A stretch of 64,000 nucleotides of DNA from Lysobacter_L cavernae (GTDB taxonomy: Bacteria > Pseudomonadota > Gammaproteobacteria > Xanthomonadales > Xanthomonadaceae), in the NCBI RefSeq assembly GCF_042648505.1, contig NZ_JBHRXK010000001.1:744001-808000 (forward strand), in the 5' to 3' direction. Position 1 is the first letter of the stretch. Every line of letters begins with the position of its first letter. The notes under the pieces are model-generated. The model made no database searches and had not been told where the DNA came from. It saw only the letters and a list, made by a program, of their open reading frames with translations. Of this stretch, positions 17,516 to 26,567 are shown one piece after another. The position numbers were made by a program, and so were the translations under genes.

Positions 17516-19303
17516 ATGAGCAGCTACCAAGCCCCCCTGACCGACATGCGCTTCGTCCTGTTCGACGTGCTTGGTGCCGAAGCCACGTTCCAACGCCTGG
17601 GTTACACCGAGGCCACGCGCGACGTGCTCGATGCCGTGCTCGAGGAAGGCGCGCGCTTCACCGAGACCGTGCTGGCGCCGCTCAACAGCGAGGGCGACCG
17701 CAAGGGTTGCAGCCTCGATCAGGCCACCGGCGCGGTGACCACGCCGCCGGGTTTCAAGCAGGCCTATGCGCAATACGTCGATGGCGGTTGGGCCGGGCTC
17801 ACCTCACCGGCCGAATTCGGCGGCCAGGGCCTGCCGCACGCGGCCGGCGTGCCGCTCAAGGAAATGATCGACGCGGCCAACCTGGCCTGGGGCAACTTCC
17901 CGCTGCTGTCGCACGGCGCCACCGAGGCGCTGCTGCACCACGGCGAAGCCTGGCAGCAGGAGGTGTTCCTCAAGCCACTGGTCGAAGGCCGCTGGACCGG
18001 CACGATGTGCCTGACCGAGCCGCATTGCGGCACCGACCTGGGCCTGCTCAAGACCCGCGCAGAACCGCAGGCCGACGGCAGTTACACCATCACCGGCACC
18101 AAGATCTTCATCACCGCCGGCGACCACGATCTCACTGACAACATCGTCCACCTGGTGCTGGCACGCCTGCCGGATGCGCCGTCCGGCAGCAAGGGCATCT
18201 CGTTGTTCGTGGTGCCGAAGGTGCGTGTCGACCGCGACGGCAATACCGGCGCCGTCAATGCCGTTCGCTGCGGCAGCCTCGAGCACAAGATGGGCATCCA
18301 CGGTTCGGCCACCTGCGTGATGAATTTCGACGGCGCGCAGGGCTGGTTGATCGGGCAGCCGCACAAAGGCCTGATGGCGATGTTCACCATGATGAACACC
18401 GCCCGCCTCGCGGTCGGCCTGCAGGGCTTGGGCCTGTCCGATCGCGCCTTGCAGAACGCGCTGCGCTACTCGCGCGAACGCCTGCAGATGCGGGCGTTGT
18501 CGGGCGCCAAATTTCCCGACAAGCCGGCCGACCCGATCATCGTGCACCCCGACGTGCGTCGCATGCTGCTGACCTGCAAGGCGCTGGTCGAAGGCGGCCG
18601 GGTGATGGGCTACGACGCCGCGTTGCAGGTCGATATCGCCCAGCACGCAGCGGACGCTGGCGAGCGCGAACAGGCCGACGCCCTGGTCGGCTTCCTCACC
18701 CCGATCGTCAAGGCGTGCCTGACCGAATGGGGCGTGGAGTGCACCTACCACGCGCTGCAGTGCTACGGCGGCCACGGCTACATCGCCGAGCACGGCATGG
18801 AGCAGCTCGCCCGCGACGCACGCATCACCACGCTGTACGAGGGCACCACCGGCATCCAGGCGCTGGACCTGCTCGGCCGCAAGATCATGCAGTTGCAGGG
18901 CGTGGGGCTGAAGGCCTTCCTCGCCCAGGTCAGCCGCTTCTGCGACGAGCATGCCGATCATGCCGCCTTGGCCGAATTCATCGGCCCGCTGCGCGAGAAA
19001 GCCACGCAATGGCAGCAGCTGACGATGCGCGTCGGCAAGAACGCAGCCGCAAACCCCGACGAGATCGGCGCGGCGGCTTACGACTACCTGATGTATTCGG
19101 GTTACGTGGTCCTGGCCTACTGGTGGGCCCGCAGCGTCGCCACCGCGGAAGCCTCGGCGCAATCGCAGGCCTTCAAGGACGACAAGCGCGCGACCGCGAC
19201 GTTCTACTTCGCCCGCATCCTGCCGCGCACGCTCGCCCATGCCGCGGCGATCGACAGCGGCATCGGCGGTCTGCCCAGCCTGCCGGTCGAGGGCCATGCC
19301 TGA
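17516..19303 (+). CDS. Acyl-CoA dehydrogenase with extra C-terminal domain
   Basis: 595-residue FAD enzyme of fatty-acid beta-oxidation. The FAD/substrate motifs LTEPHCGTDLGLLKTRAE and YTITGTKIFITAGDHD, the KMGIHGSATCVMNFD block, YGGHGYIAEHGMEQLARDARI and TLYEGTTGIQALDLLGRK are clear; the last usually carries the catalytic Glu. The roughly 130-residue tail after the core matches the family with an extra C-terminal domain, longer than short-chain enzymes. A 14-base direct duplication precedes the start, giving two ATGs; only the second is in frame. Confidence 0.93.
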   Translation: MSSYQAPLTDMRFVLFDVLGAEATFQRLGYTEATRDVLDAVLEEGARFTETVLAPLNSEGDRKGCSLDQATGAVTTPPGFKQAYAQYVDGGWAGLTSPAEFGGQGLPHAAGVPLKEMIDAANLAWGNFPLLSHGATEALLHHGEAWQQEVFLKPLVEGRWTGTMCLTEPHCGTDLGLLKTRAEPQADGSYTITGTKIFITAGDHDLTDNIVHLVLARLPDAPSGSKGISLFVVPKVRVDRDGNTGAVNAVRCGSLEHKMGIHGSATCVMNFDGAQGWLIGQPHKGLMAMFTMMNTARLAVGLQGLGLSDRALQNALRYSRERLQMRALSGAKFPDKPADPIIVHPDVRRMLLTCKALVEGGRVMGYDAALQVDIAQHAADAGEREQADALVGFLTPIVKACLTEWGVECTYHALQCYGGHGYIAEHGMEQLARDARITTLYEGTTGIQALDLLGRKIMQLQGVGLKAFLAQVSRFCDEHADHAALAEFIGPLREKATQWQQLTMRVGKNAAANPDEIGAAAYDYLMYSGYVVLAYWWARSVATAEASAQSQAFKDDKRATATFYFARILPRTLAHAAAIDSGIGGLPSLPVEGHA

Positions 19304-19323
19304 GCCGCGATCGCGGCTTCGTT
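19303..19323 (+). terminator. Terminator-like hairpin at the acyl-CoA dehydrogenase stop
   Basis: AGCCGC / GCGGCT with loop GATC, followed by TTCGTT; the left arm begins at the last base of the stop codon. Short stem and imperfect T-tract, so moderate support. Confidence 0.5.
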
Positions 19324-19420
19324 ACCAGCGGGTACACAAAAAGTAAACAAAGGCGTATAAGCTGGTTTCCCGATGGAGACCGATAGAGCGACGCTGCGTC
19401 TGGTCCGAACCGGAGCCGTA

Positions 19421-20035
19421 ATGGATCCGGCCTCGCCTTCCTTCGCGATCCGCCCGCCCCTCGAACGCCTCAACACCGTGCGCTTGCTCTCGCTGGACGC
19501 GCACGGCCGGGTGCTCGACTGGATGAGCTGGCAGGACGCGACCTGCCTGTACGTGCGCGGCGCAGTCGCCTGGACCCTCGGCGACCCCTGCCTGCAGGTG
19601 CACGGCGGCACCAGCCGCCTCACCGGCGAGCAGAGCCTGATCGAACTGCACCCCATCGTCGCCGCGCGTGGCCACGCCCGCGCCCATGCACTCGACCCCA
19701 CCCCGGCCCTGACCAATGCCGCGCTGTTCGCCCGCGATGGCTATCTGTGCCTGTACTGCGGCCACGACTTCAACCGCCCGCAGCTGACCCGCGATCACGT
19801 CGTGCCGGTGTCCAAGGGCGGGCGTGACATCTGGGAGAACGTCGTCGCGGCCTGCTTCCACTGCAACTCACGCAAGGGCAACCGCACCCCACAGCAAGCC
19901 AGCATGCCCCTGCTGGCGGTGCCGTACCGGCCGAGCTGGGTCGAGCACCTGATCCTGTCCAACCGCAACATCCTGGCCGACCAGATGGCGTTCCTGCGCA
20001 GCCAGCTGCCGAAGAACGCCCGGCTGCAGGCCTGA
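19421..20035 (+). CDS. HNH endonuclease family protein
   Basis: 204 residues. The C-terminal half holds an HNH/McrA-like site: the zinc pair CLYC, then RDHVVPVSKGGRDIWENVVAAC and CFHCN, giving the His-Asn-His elements and two CxxC zinc knuckles. The N-terminal half is conserved in Lysobacterales from memory (RLLSLDAHGRVLDWMSWQDA). The start at MDPASPSF follows GGAG with 5-base spacing; an in-frame ATG 48 bases upstream has no such site. No restriction or toxin partner nearby, so its cellular role is open. Confidence 0.85.
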   Translation: MDPASPSFAIRPPLERLNTVRLLSLDAHGRVLDWMSWQDATCLYVRGAVAWTLGDPCLQVHGGTSRLTGEQSLIELHPIVAARGHARAHALDPTPALTNAALFARDGYLCLYCGHDFNRPQLTRDHVVPVSKGGRDIWENVVAACFHCNSRKGNRTPQQASMPLLAVPYRPSWVEHLILSNRNILADQMAFLRSQLPKNARLQA

Positions 20036-20204
20036 CACCAGGCACTGCCCGTCTACACGTGACGACAGTCGCGGTTTGCCGTTCGAGCGCCCCGGTGTGC
20101 ATGCAACTGCCCTGCAGCGCCCACTTGCGACGTAGCGCGCGCGTTGACGCCCGCAATGGCGTCCGCAACACTCGCGAGCCATAGAAACAGATACGGACGC
20201 GACG

Positions 20205-21320
20205 ATGCGCTTGACCCTCGGTCTGACCGGCATGGACCCGGCGACGGAGTCCGCCCTGCAGGCGGCCTTCGCGACCGCCAACACGCGCCTGGGTGGCGAC
20301 CATTGGCTGCTGCTGCCGGAAAATCAGGCCGAGTACGTCGTCGTCGACATGGACAGCATGTACGGGCCGATGAGCTGGCTGCGGCTGCACGCCGCCGGCA
20401 AGCAGGTGATCGCGCTGACCGCCGCGCAACGCAGCCAGGCCGACTTCCGCCTCGGCCAGCCCTTCGACGCGCACAGCGTCGCCATGCTGTTGCGCGACAT
20501 TGCGACGCAGGTGGGCGTGCCACTGCAAGAAACAATCGTTGCGTCCCCTGCGGCAGCGGTATCGACCGAACCCACGCCGGTGGTCGTGACCTCCGTGCCG
20601 GCACCATCGCCGGTCGTCGCAGTGGCTGCCCCGATGCCGGAAAGCACCGTTGACGTTGCTGTCAGCGAACCGGAACCGCCGGTGCAAATCGCCGCCGTGG
20701 CAGCGCCCACCGCAATCGAGCCAGCGCCGGCCGCCGTTGTCGCCCCCACGCCGGTGACCGCCACACCCGGCAACACGCTGCTCGATTGGCTGACCCAGGA
20801 CCGGCTCAAGGGCCGCGTGCGCCTGCGCGGCAGCGAGTCCGTGCTGATCGATACCGAGCAACGCCAGTACCACGGTCCCGCCGCGCTGAAGCCGTTGGCG
20901 ACTTACTTCGAAAGCGCACTGAGCACCGCCGACTTCGTCGCCGTCGACGCCACCACCTGGGCCAGCGAAAGCACCCGCCTGGGCGCGGCGATGCCGTTGT
21001 CGCGGCTGGCGTGGTTCGGCAACCTGCTGGCTGGCCGCGGCGTATTGGCGCCCGGGTACGACCCGCAGCAGCGCTTCCAGATGGTGAAGTGGCCGCAGAC
21101 CGAGCGTGAGTACCCCAAGCATTTCCGCATCGCCACAGTGATGATGAAAGGCCCGGCGACGCTGGCCGAGATTGCCGAGGCCAGTGGCGTGTCCACGGCC
21201 GAGGTCGCCGACTTCGTCAACGCCAACCTCGCCACCGGCTTTGCCGAGCCCGAGCGCGAGCCCGATCCGCTCGAAACGCAGAAACCCGGCGGTTTGTTCG
21301 GCCGCCTGCGCGGACGCTGA
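20205..21320 (+). CDS. Conserved-looking hypothetical protein with Pro/Ala/Val linker
   Basis: 371 residues, not recognised. Three parts are visible: an alpha/beta-like N-terminal domain (about 1-105; YVVVDMDSMYG and KQVIALTA resemble strands of a receiver-like fold, a weak guess), a low-complexity Pro/Ala/Val/Thr linker (about 110-190), and a C-terminal domain (about 195-365). The end contains ATLAEIAEASGVSTAEVADFV, which looks like a helix-turn-helix or helical bundle. No signal peptide or membrane span, so cytoplasmic. It sits between the HNH gene and dxs, 116 bases before the dxs start. Confidence 0.7.
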   Translation: MRLTLGLTGMDPATESALQAAFATANTRLGGDHWLLLPENQAEYVVVDMDSMYGPMSWLRLHAAGKQVIALTAAQRSQADFRLGQPFDAHSVAMLLRDIATQVGVPLQETIVASPAAAVSTEPTPVVVTSVPAPSPVVAVAAPMPESTVDVAVSEPEPPVQIAAVAAPTAIEPAPAAVVAPTPVTATPGNTLLDWLTQDRLKGRVRLRGSESVLIDTEQRQYHGPAALKPLATYFESALSTADFVAVDATTWASESTRLGAAMPLSRLAWFGNLLAGRGVLAPGYDPQQRFQMVKWPQTEREYPKHFRIATVMMKGPATLAEIAEASGVSTAEVADFVNANLATGFAEPEREPDPLETQKPGGLFGRLRGR

Positions 21321-21436
21321 GCCAGCGCAATCCTGGTACGTCATCCCTCATCAGACTGAACCTGCCGGGCCGGTGCGCCTTGCCCGGCCCCGGCGACGGC
21401 GGGACAATGGCGAACTTGCCGTCTGACCCCGTCGTG

Positions 21437-23356
21437 ATGATCGACCCGCAACGCTATCCGCGCCTTTCCCGCATCCTGGTTCCCGCCGACCTGCGCCAGT
21501 TCCCCGAAGAGGAGCTGCCGGCGATCGCCGAAGAGCTGCGCGCGTACCTGATCGAACAGGTCGCCCTGGTCGGCGGTCACTTCGGCGCCGGCCTGGGCGT
21601 GATCGAGCTGACCGTCGCCCTGCACTGGCTGTACGAGACGCCGGTCGACCGCCTGGTGTGGGATGTCGGCCACCAGTGCTACCCGCACAAGATCCTCACC
21701 GGTCGCCGCGACGAGATCCACACGGTCAAGCAGAAGGACGGCGTGGCGCCGTTTCCGAAGCGCGAGGAGTCCGAGTACGACACCTTCGGCGTCGGCCACA
21801 GCTCGACCTCGATCTCGGCCGCGCTCGGCATGGCGATCGCCCTGCAGCAGGTCAATGACGAACGTAAGGTTGTGGCGGTGATCGGCGACGGCGCGATGAC
21901 GGCAGGCATGGCGTTCGAGGCACTCGCCCACGCCGGTGGCATGGGTTCGGATCCGGGTTCGATCGAACCCAATCTGCTGGTGATCCTCAACGACAACCAG
22001 ATGTCGATTTCGGAGAACGTCGGCGGCGTCACCCGCATGCTCGGCCGCCTGACCGGCAGCCGCACGCTCAACGCGATCCGCGAAGGCGGCAAGAAGCTGC
22101 TCGGTGACAAGCACCGTGCGCCGGCGCGGTTCGTCAAACGCTGGGAAGAGCACTGGAAAGGCATGTTCGTGCCGTCGACCTTCTTCGAGGAAGTCGGCTT
22201 CCACTACACCGGCCCGATCGACGGCCACGACCTGCCCGCCCTGCTCGCCGCGCTGAAAACGCTGAAAGGCCTCAAGGGCCCGCAGCTGCTGCACATCATC
22301 ACCACCAAGGGCAAGGGCTACGAGCTCGCCGAGGGCGACCAGATCGGCTACCACGCGGTCGGCCCGTTCGACCCCGAGAAGGGCCTGGTCAGCAAGTCCG
22401 GCACGAAGAAGCCGACCTATACCGACGTGTTCGGCGAGTGGCTGTGCGACATGGCCGCGACCGAACCGAAGCTGCTCGGCATCACCCCGGCGATGCGAGA
22501 GGGTTCCGGGCTGGTGCGTTTCAGCAAGGAGTACCCGCAGCGCTACTTCGACGTCGCCATCGCCGAGCAGCACGCGGTCACGCTGGCGGCGGGCATGGCC
22601 TGCGAAGGCGCCAAGCCGGTGGTGGCGATCTACTCCACGTTCCTGCAGCGCGGCTACGACCAGCTCGTGCACGATGTCGCGATCCAGAACCTCGACGTGC
22701 TGTTCGCGATCGACCGCGGCGGCGTGGTCGGCCCGGACGGTGCCACCCACGCCGGCAACCTCGACCTGAGCTACCTGCGCTGCGTGCCGAACATGGTGGT
22801 GATGGCACCGGCCGACGAGGACGAGTGCCGCAAGATGCTCAGCACCGGCTACCACTACCGCGGCCCCGCCGCCGTGCGTTACCCGCGCGGCACCGGTCCC
22901 GGCGTGGCGGTGCAACCGACGCTCGACACACTGCCGGTCGGCAAGGCGCAACTGCGCCGACGCGGCAGCAAACTGGCCCTGCTCGCGTTTGGCGCGATCG
23001 TGCCGGCCGCCGAACAGGTCGGCGAGGAGCTGGGCCTGACCGTCGTCAACATGCGCTTCGTAAGGCCGCTGGATCGCGCGCTGATCCTCGAGCTGGCCCG
23101 CAGCCACGACGGCATCGTCACCCTCGAGGACAATGTCGTCGCCGGCGGCGCCGGCAGCGGTGTGGCCGAGTTGCTGGCCGCCGAGAACATCCAGTTGCCG
23201 ATCCTGCACCTGGGCCTGCCCGACGAGTTCCAGCACCACGCCAGCCGCGAGCAACTGCTGGCCGAGGCCGGCCTGGATGCCAACGGCATCCGCACCAGCC
23301 TGCTGCAACGCTGGCCCGGGCTGGCCGCCGCCGGTCCGCGCAGCGCCGCGGTGTAA
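21437..23356 (+). CDS. dxs: 1-deoxy-D-xylulose-5-phosphate synthase
   Basis: First enzyme of the MEP isoprenoid pathway; TPP-dependent condensation of pyruvate and glyceraldehyde 3-phosphate. The 639-residue product has VWDVGHQCYPHKILTGRRD, the TPP/Mg motif VIGDGAMTAGMAFEAL...NDNQMSISENVGG, and the transketolase central region EQHAVTLAAGMA (catalytic Glu) with RGGVVGPDGATHAG. The start MIDPQRYPRLSRI matches related Dxs proteins; in-frame ATGs at 21380 and 21407 are possible but give an unusual extension. Confidence 0.97.
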   Translation: MIDPQRYPRLSRILVPADLRQFPEEELPAIAEELRAYLIEQVALVGGHFGAGLGVIELTVALHWLYETPVDRLVWDVGHQCYPHKILTGRRDEIHTVKQKDGVAPFPKREESEYDTFGVGHSSTSISAALGMAIALQQVNDERKVVAVIGDGAMTAGMAFEALAHAGGMGSDPGSIEPNLLVILNDNQMSISENVGGVTRMLGRLTGSRTLNAIREGGKKLLGDKHRAPARFVKRWEEHWKGMFVPSTFFEEVGFHYTGPIDGHDLPALLAALKTLKGLKGPQLLHIITTKGKGYELAEGDQIGYHAVGPFDPEKGLVSKSGTKKPTYTDVFGEWLCDMAATEPKLLGITPAMREGSGLVRFSKEYPQRYFDVAIAEQHAVTLAAGMACEGAKPVVAIYSTFLQRGYDQLVHDVAIQNLDVLFAIDRGGVVGPDGATHAGNLDLSYLRCVPNMVVMAPADEDECRKMLSTGYHYRGPAAVRYPRGTGPGVAVQPTLDTLPVGKAQLRRRGSKLALLAFGAIVPAAEQVGEELGLTVVNMRFVRPLDRALILELARSHDGIVTLEDNVVAGGAGSGVAELLAAENIQLPILHLGLPDEFQHHASREQLLAEAGLDANGIRTSLLQRWPGLAAAGPRSAAV

Positions 23357-23655
23357 CGACCTCGCTGACGGCGGCGCGCTTGGGCGCGACCGGTTTTAGT
23401 GCCCGCGAAGATCATCCGGGCGCTGGCATGTTTTTTTCCCTTGATACGCGCCGACCGACGGCAGAATTCTTATCGGCCAGTTAACAAGGCCGGGGCTAGC
23501 CTGCGCAGCGGACCGTCGACCGCCGTGGCGGGTGCGACCACGAGTACGCACTGCGCCCGTCACTCCGCGACGGCACCGAGGCAGACCGGAACAGGCACGC
23601 AGGCATGCGCCCCTCTCTCCGGCCCGGGCTGGATGCACCGCGAGAGGGCTCTCCC

Positions 23656-26484
23656 ATGTCGACCATGTCCACCATCGCGCGCGGAGGAGCCCGCCTCAGC
23701 GCGCTGCTCCTGGTATCCGCCGTCGTGCTCCTTGCCGTTCTGACCTACGCCGTCGGCCAATCGAGCGACACCCGCCTCTCGCCCGACGGCGTGTGGCGGG
23801 TGCACGACGAGGTCGCGCTGCCCGAGCGTTTCCCGGCGCCCACCGCCTACAGCGCGCTGACCCTCGATGCCGCACTGCTCGAATCGTTGCTGGCCAACGC
23901 ACCGCGCGAGACCTTCGGATCGATCCCGCCGCGGACGCAGATCTGGTTGCCGCGGCCCACGGGTGGGTTCGTCCAGATCGCCGTGGCACGCAGCCAGCAG
24001 ATGGAGCCGGCACTCGCCGCCAGCTTCCCGAAGATCAAGCACTACGTGTTCGAGGACCAGCACCAGGGATTCACCGGCCACATTTCTATCGGCACGCGTG
24101 GTGTCTGGATCGCGGCGCAGACCGAGGGCGGCCTGTTGCGGCTCGACCCGGTCGAGACGGCGAGCGGTCGCGTCTACCTGAGCTACCTCGACAAGAACCG
24201 CACCGATGGCGGCAACGACTTCCACGACGTCGACGAGCACGATCACCACGAGGAGCCGCCGACGGTACCCAACTTCGTCGCGCTGGCGCCGCAGCTCCTT
24301 CCCCAGGTACAGGCCGGCGACCAGCTGCGCATCTACCGGCTGGCCGCGTCGACCACCGGTGAGTTCTTCCAGAGCAACGATTTCGGCAACGGCATCGACG
24401 ACGTGATGTCGCGGCTGGATGCCGACCTGGGCGTGGCCAATACCGTGTTCGAGAGTGAGGTCAGCGTGCGCCTGATGCTGGCCGATGTCAGCGACCTGGT
24501 GATCTACGACGACCCGGCCAACGACCCGTTCGACAATTCCACCAGGCAGTGCAAGGTCAGCCTGAACGCCTGCAACACCGATGCCGACTGCGATGTGCCC
24601 AATGGCGAGACCTGCGACCTGGTCAAGACGGCCTGCGCCCTGCGCGAAGACAACCGCGACAACATGAAGGCGGTGCTGGACGACGACGACTACGACCTCG
24701 GTTTCCTGTTCGCCGCCAAAACCGGTAACGGCGCCAACGGCTGCGCCTGGTTCGTGGTCTGCCAGTCCAGCAGCGACACCCTGCACAAGGCCCGCGGCGC
24801 CGGCCTGATGGGCGGCAATGGCACCGTCGGCGCCGGTGGCCTGCTCGCGCACGAAGTCGGCCACCAGCTCGGCGCGCGTCACACCTTCACCGGGCAGGCC
24901 GGTTCCTGCAGCCTCAACGAGTTCCAGGCCGGCGCCAGCGAGAGCGGCTACGAGCCCGGCAGCGGCACCACCCGCATGTCCTACCGTGGCATCTGCGACA
25001 GCGACAACGTCGACACCTCACTCGATGCGGCCGGCGCGAATGCCTACTTCCACTCGCGCAGTTTCGACGAGATCGTCGACAACGTGTTCAACGGCACCGG
25101 TGCGACCTGCGGCACGCTGGTCGCCACCGGCAACACCGCGCCGGCCCCCGATGCCGGCCTCGACTACACCATTCCGCGGCAGACACCGTTCATGCTGACC
25201 GGCACGGCGTCCGATGCCGAAGAGTCGCTCACGGAACTGACCTTCAACTGGGAGCAATACGACCGCGCCGAGACACAGCGCCCGATCGACAGTGCCAACC
25301 TCGCCGACGGGCCGATCGTGCGCTCGGTACCGCCCGGCCCCGACCCGTCACGCACCATTCCGCGGCTGCAGGACCTGCTCGACGGCGTGCAGCGCAAGGG
25401 CGAGATCCTGTCGCAGGTCGATCGCGACATGAACTTCCGCATGATCGCGCGCGACAACCGCATGGGCGGCGGCGGCGTCGCCTACGACAGCATGGTCGTG
25501 CATGTCAGCGGCGATCCATTCTTCATCACCAATCCGAATAGTGGCTCACTGCAGGCCGCCTGCCAGGCGCCGCTGACGTGGCAGGTCGGCGGCGGTGCGG
25601 TCGCACCGCAGGTCAGCGCGCTGTTTTCCAGCGACGGCGGGCTGAACTTCAACACCACCCTGATCGCCGCGACCCCGAACGACGGCTCCACCTTGTTCAC
25701 CGTGCCTTGCACGACGGGCGCGAACGCACGCATCAAGCTGCAGTCGGTCGACAACATCTTCTTCGACATCAACGACCAGGACCTGACCGTGTTCAACAGC
25801 GCACCCAGCGTTGCCGTCAACACCGCCAGTGGCGTGGTCGACAATGCCTGCGAATTCACCGTGCAGTTCAATGCCAGCGCCAGCGACAGTTGTGGCTTGC
25901 CGGCTGCCAATGTCGGCGTGGAGCTGATCAAGGCCGCCAACAACTTCACCCTGGGCGCTCCGGTGATCAACACCCAGCAGGTGTCCTCGACCCAGGTCGA
26001 CGTGTCGGGCAGCGTGCTGGTATCGGCCCTGTTGAACTCACCGGCGCAGCTGACGGTCAAGGTCACCGCAACCGACGCCTGCGGCCTGGCCACCAGCGCC
26101 TCTGATGTCGCACTGATCAACGACGAAACCCCGCCACAGATCGACGTGGCCCTCGACCCGAACCTGTTGTGGCCGCCCAATCACAAGATGGTGCCGATCC
26201 AGGCCACCGTTGTCGCCAGCGACAATTGCCCGGGTGTGAGTTTCGAGTTGACCGCGCTGGTCAGCGACGAACCCGACAACGGCACCGGCGATGGCGACAC
26301 CGTCAACGATATCCAGGGGGCGATGTTCCACACGCCGGACCTCGACTTCAGCCTGCGCAGCGAGCGGGTCGGCAGCGGTGACGGACGCGTCTACACCGCC
26401 ACCTACACCGCACAGGATGGGTCGCAGAACGAGACGAGCGATGCCGCAACCGTCAGCGTGCCCAAATCGCAATCGAACAAGTGA
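23656..26484 (+). CDS. Secreted reprolysin-like (M12-type) metalloprotease
   Basis: 942 residues with an N-terminal signal/anchor (about 10-32). After a propeptide-like region, the catalytic domain carries the zinc signature HEVGHQLGARH (about 399-409) and a Met-turn candidate in TTRMSYRG. A Cys-rich insert precedes it (CKVSLNACNTDADC and GETCDL). The C-terminal half contains Ig-like/HYR-type beta modules, the last with LWPPNHKMVPIQATV, a motif common in exported multidomain proteins. The preceding 299 bases after dxs hold no gene; TTGATA near 23440 is only a weak promoter hint. Likely exported; target unknown. Confidence 0.85.
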   Translation: MSTMSTIARGGARLSALLLVSAVVLLAVLTYAVGQSSDTRLSPDGVWRVHDEVALPERFPAPTAYSALTLDAALLESLLANAPRETFGSIPPRTQIWLPRPTGGFVQIAVARSQQMEPALAASFPKIKHYVFEDQHQGFTGHISIGTRGVWIAAQTEGGLLRLDPVETASGRVYLSYLDKNRTDGGNDFHDVDEHDHHEEPPTVPNFVALAPQLLPQVQAGDQLRIYRLAASTTGEFFQSNDFGNGIDDVMSRLDADLGVANTVFESEVSVRLMLADVSDLVIYDDPANDPFDNSTRQCKVSLNACNTDADCDVPNGETCDLVKTACALREDNRDNMKAVLDDDDYDLGFLFAAKTGNGANGCAWFVVCQSSSDTLHKARGAGLMGGNGTVGAGGLLAHEVGHQLGARHTFTGQAGSCSLNEFQAGASESGYEPGSGTTRMSYRGICDSDNVDTSLDAAGANAYFHSRSFDEIVDNVFNGTGATCGTLVATGNTAPAPDAGLDYTIPRQTPFMLTGTASDAEESLTELTFNWEQYDRAETQRPIDSANLADGPIVRSVPPGPDPSRTIPRLQDLLDGVQRKGEILSQVDRDMNFRMIARDNRMGGGGVAYDSMVVHVSGDPFFITNPNSGSLQAACQAPLTWQVGGGAVAPQVSALFSSDGGLNFNTTLIAATPNDGSTLFTVPCTTGANARIKLQSVDNIFFDINDQDLTVFNSAPSVAVNTASGVVDNACEFTVQFNASASDSCGLPAANVGVELIKAANNFTLGAPVINTQQVSSTQVDVSGSVLVSALLNSPAQLTVKVTATDACGLATSASDVALINDETPPQIDVALDPNLLWPPNHKMVPIQATVVASDNCPGVSFELTALVSDEPDNGTGDGDTVNDIQGAMFHTPDLDFSLRSERVGSGDGRVYTATYTAQDGSQNETSDAATVSVPKSQSNK

Positions 26485-26496
26485 TCAAACCGCACC

Positions 26497-26519
26497 GCGC
26501 CGCCCAACCCGGGCGGCGC
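26497..26519 (+). terminator. GC-rich hairpin between convergent genes
   Basis: Perfect 9-bp stem GCGCCGCCC / GGGCGGCGC with loop AACCC, lying between the converging metalloprotease and TraB/GumN genes. No T-run on either side, so it may act as a two-way terminator only with help from other factors. Confidence 0.5.
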
Positions 26520-26567
26520 AGGCGGCAGCGGTTCTCTTCATGCCGCTTCGATGAGGCCGGCCGTCGC

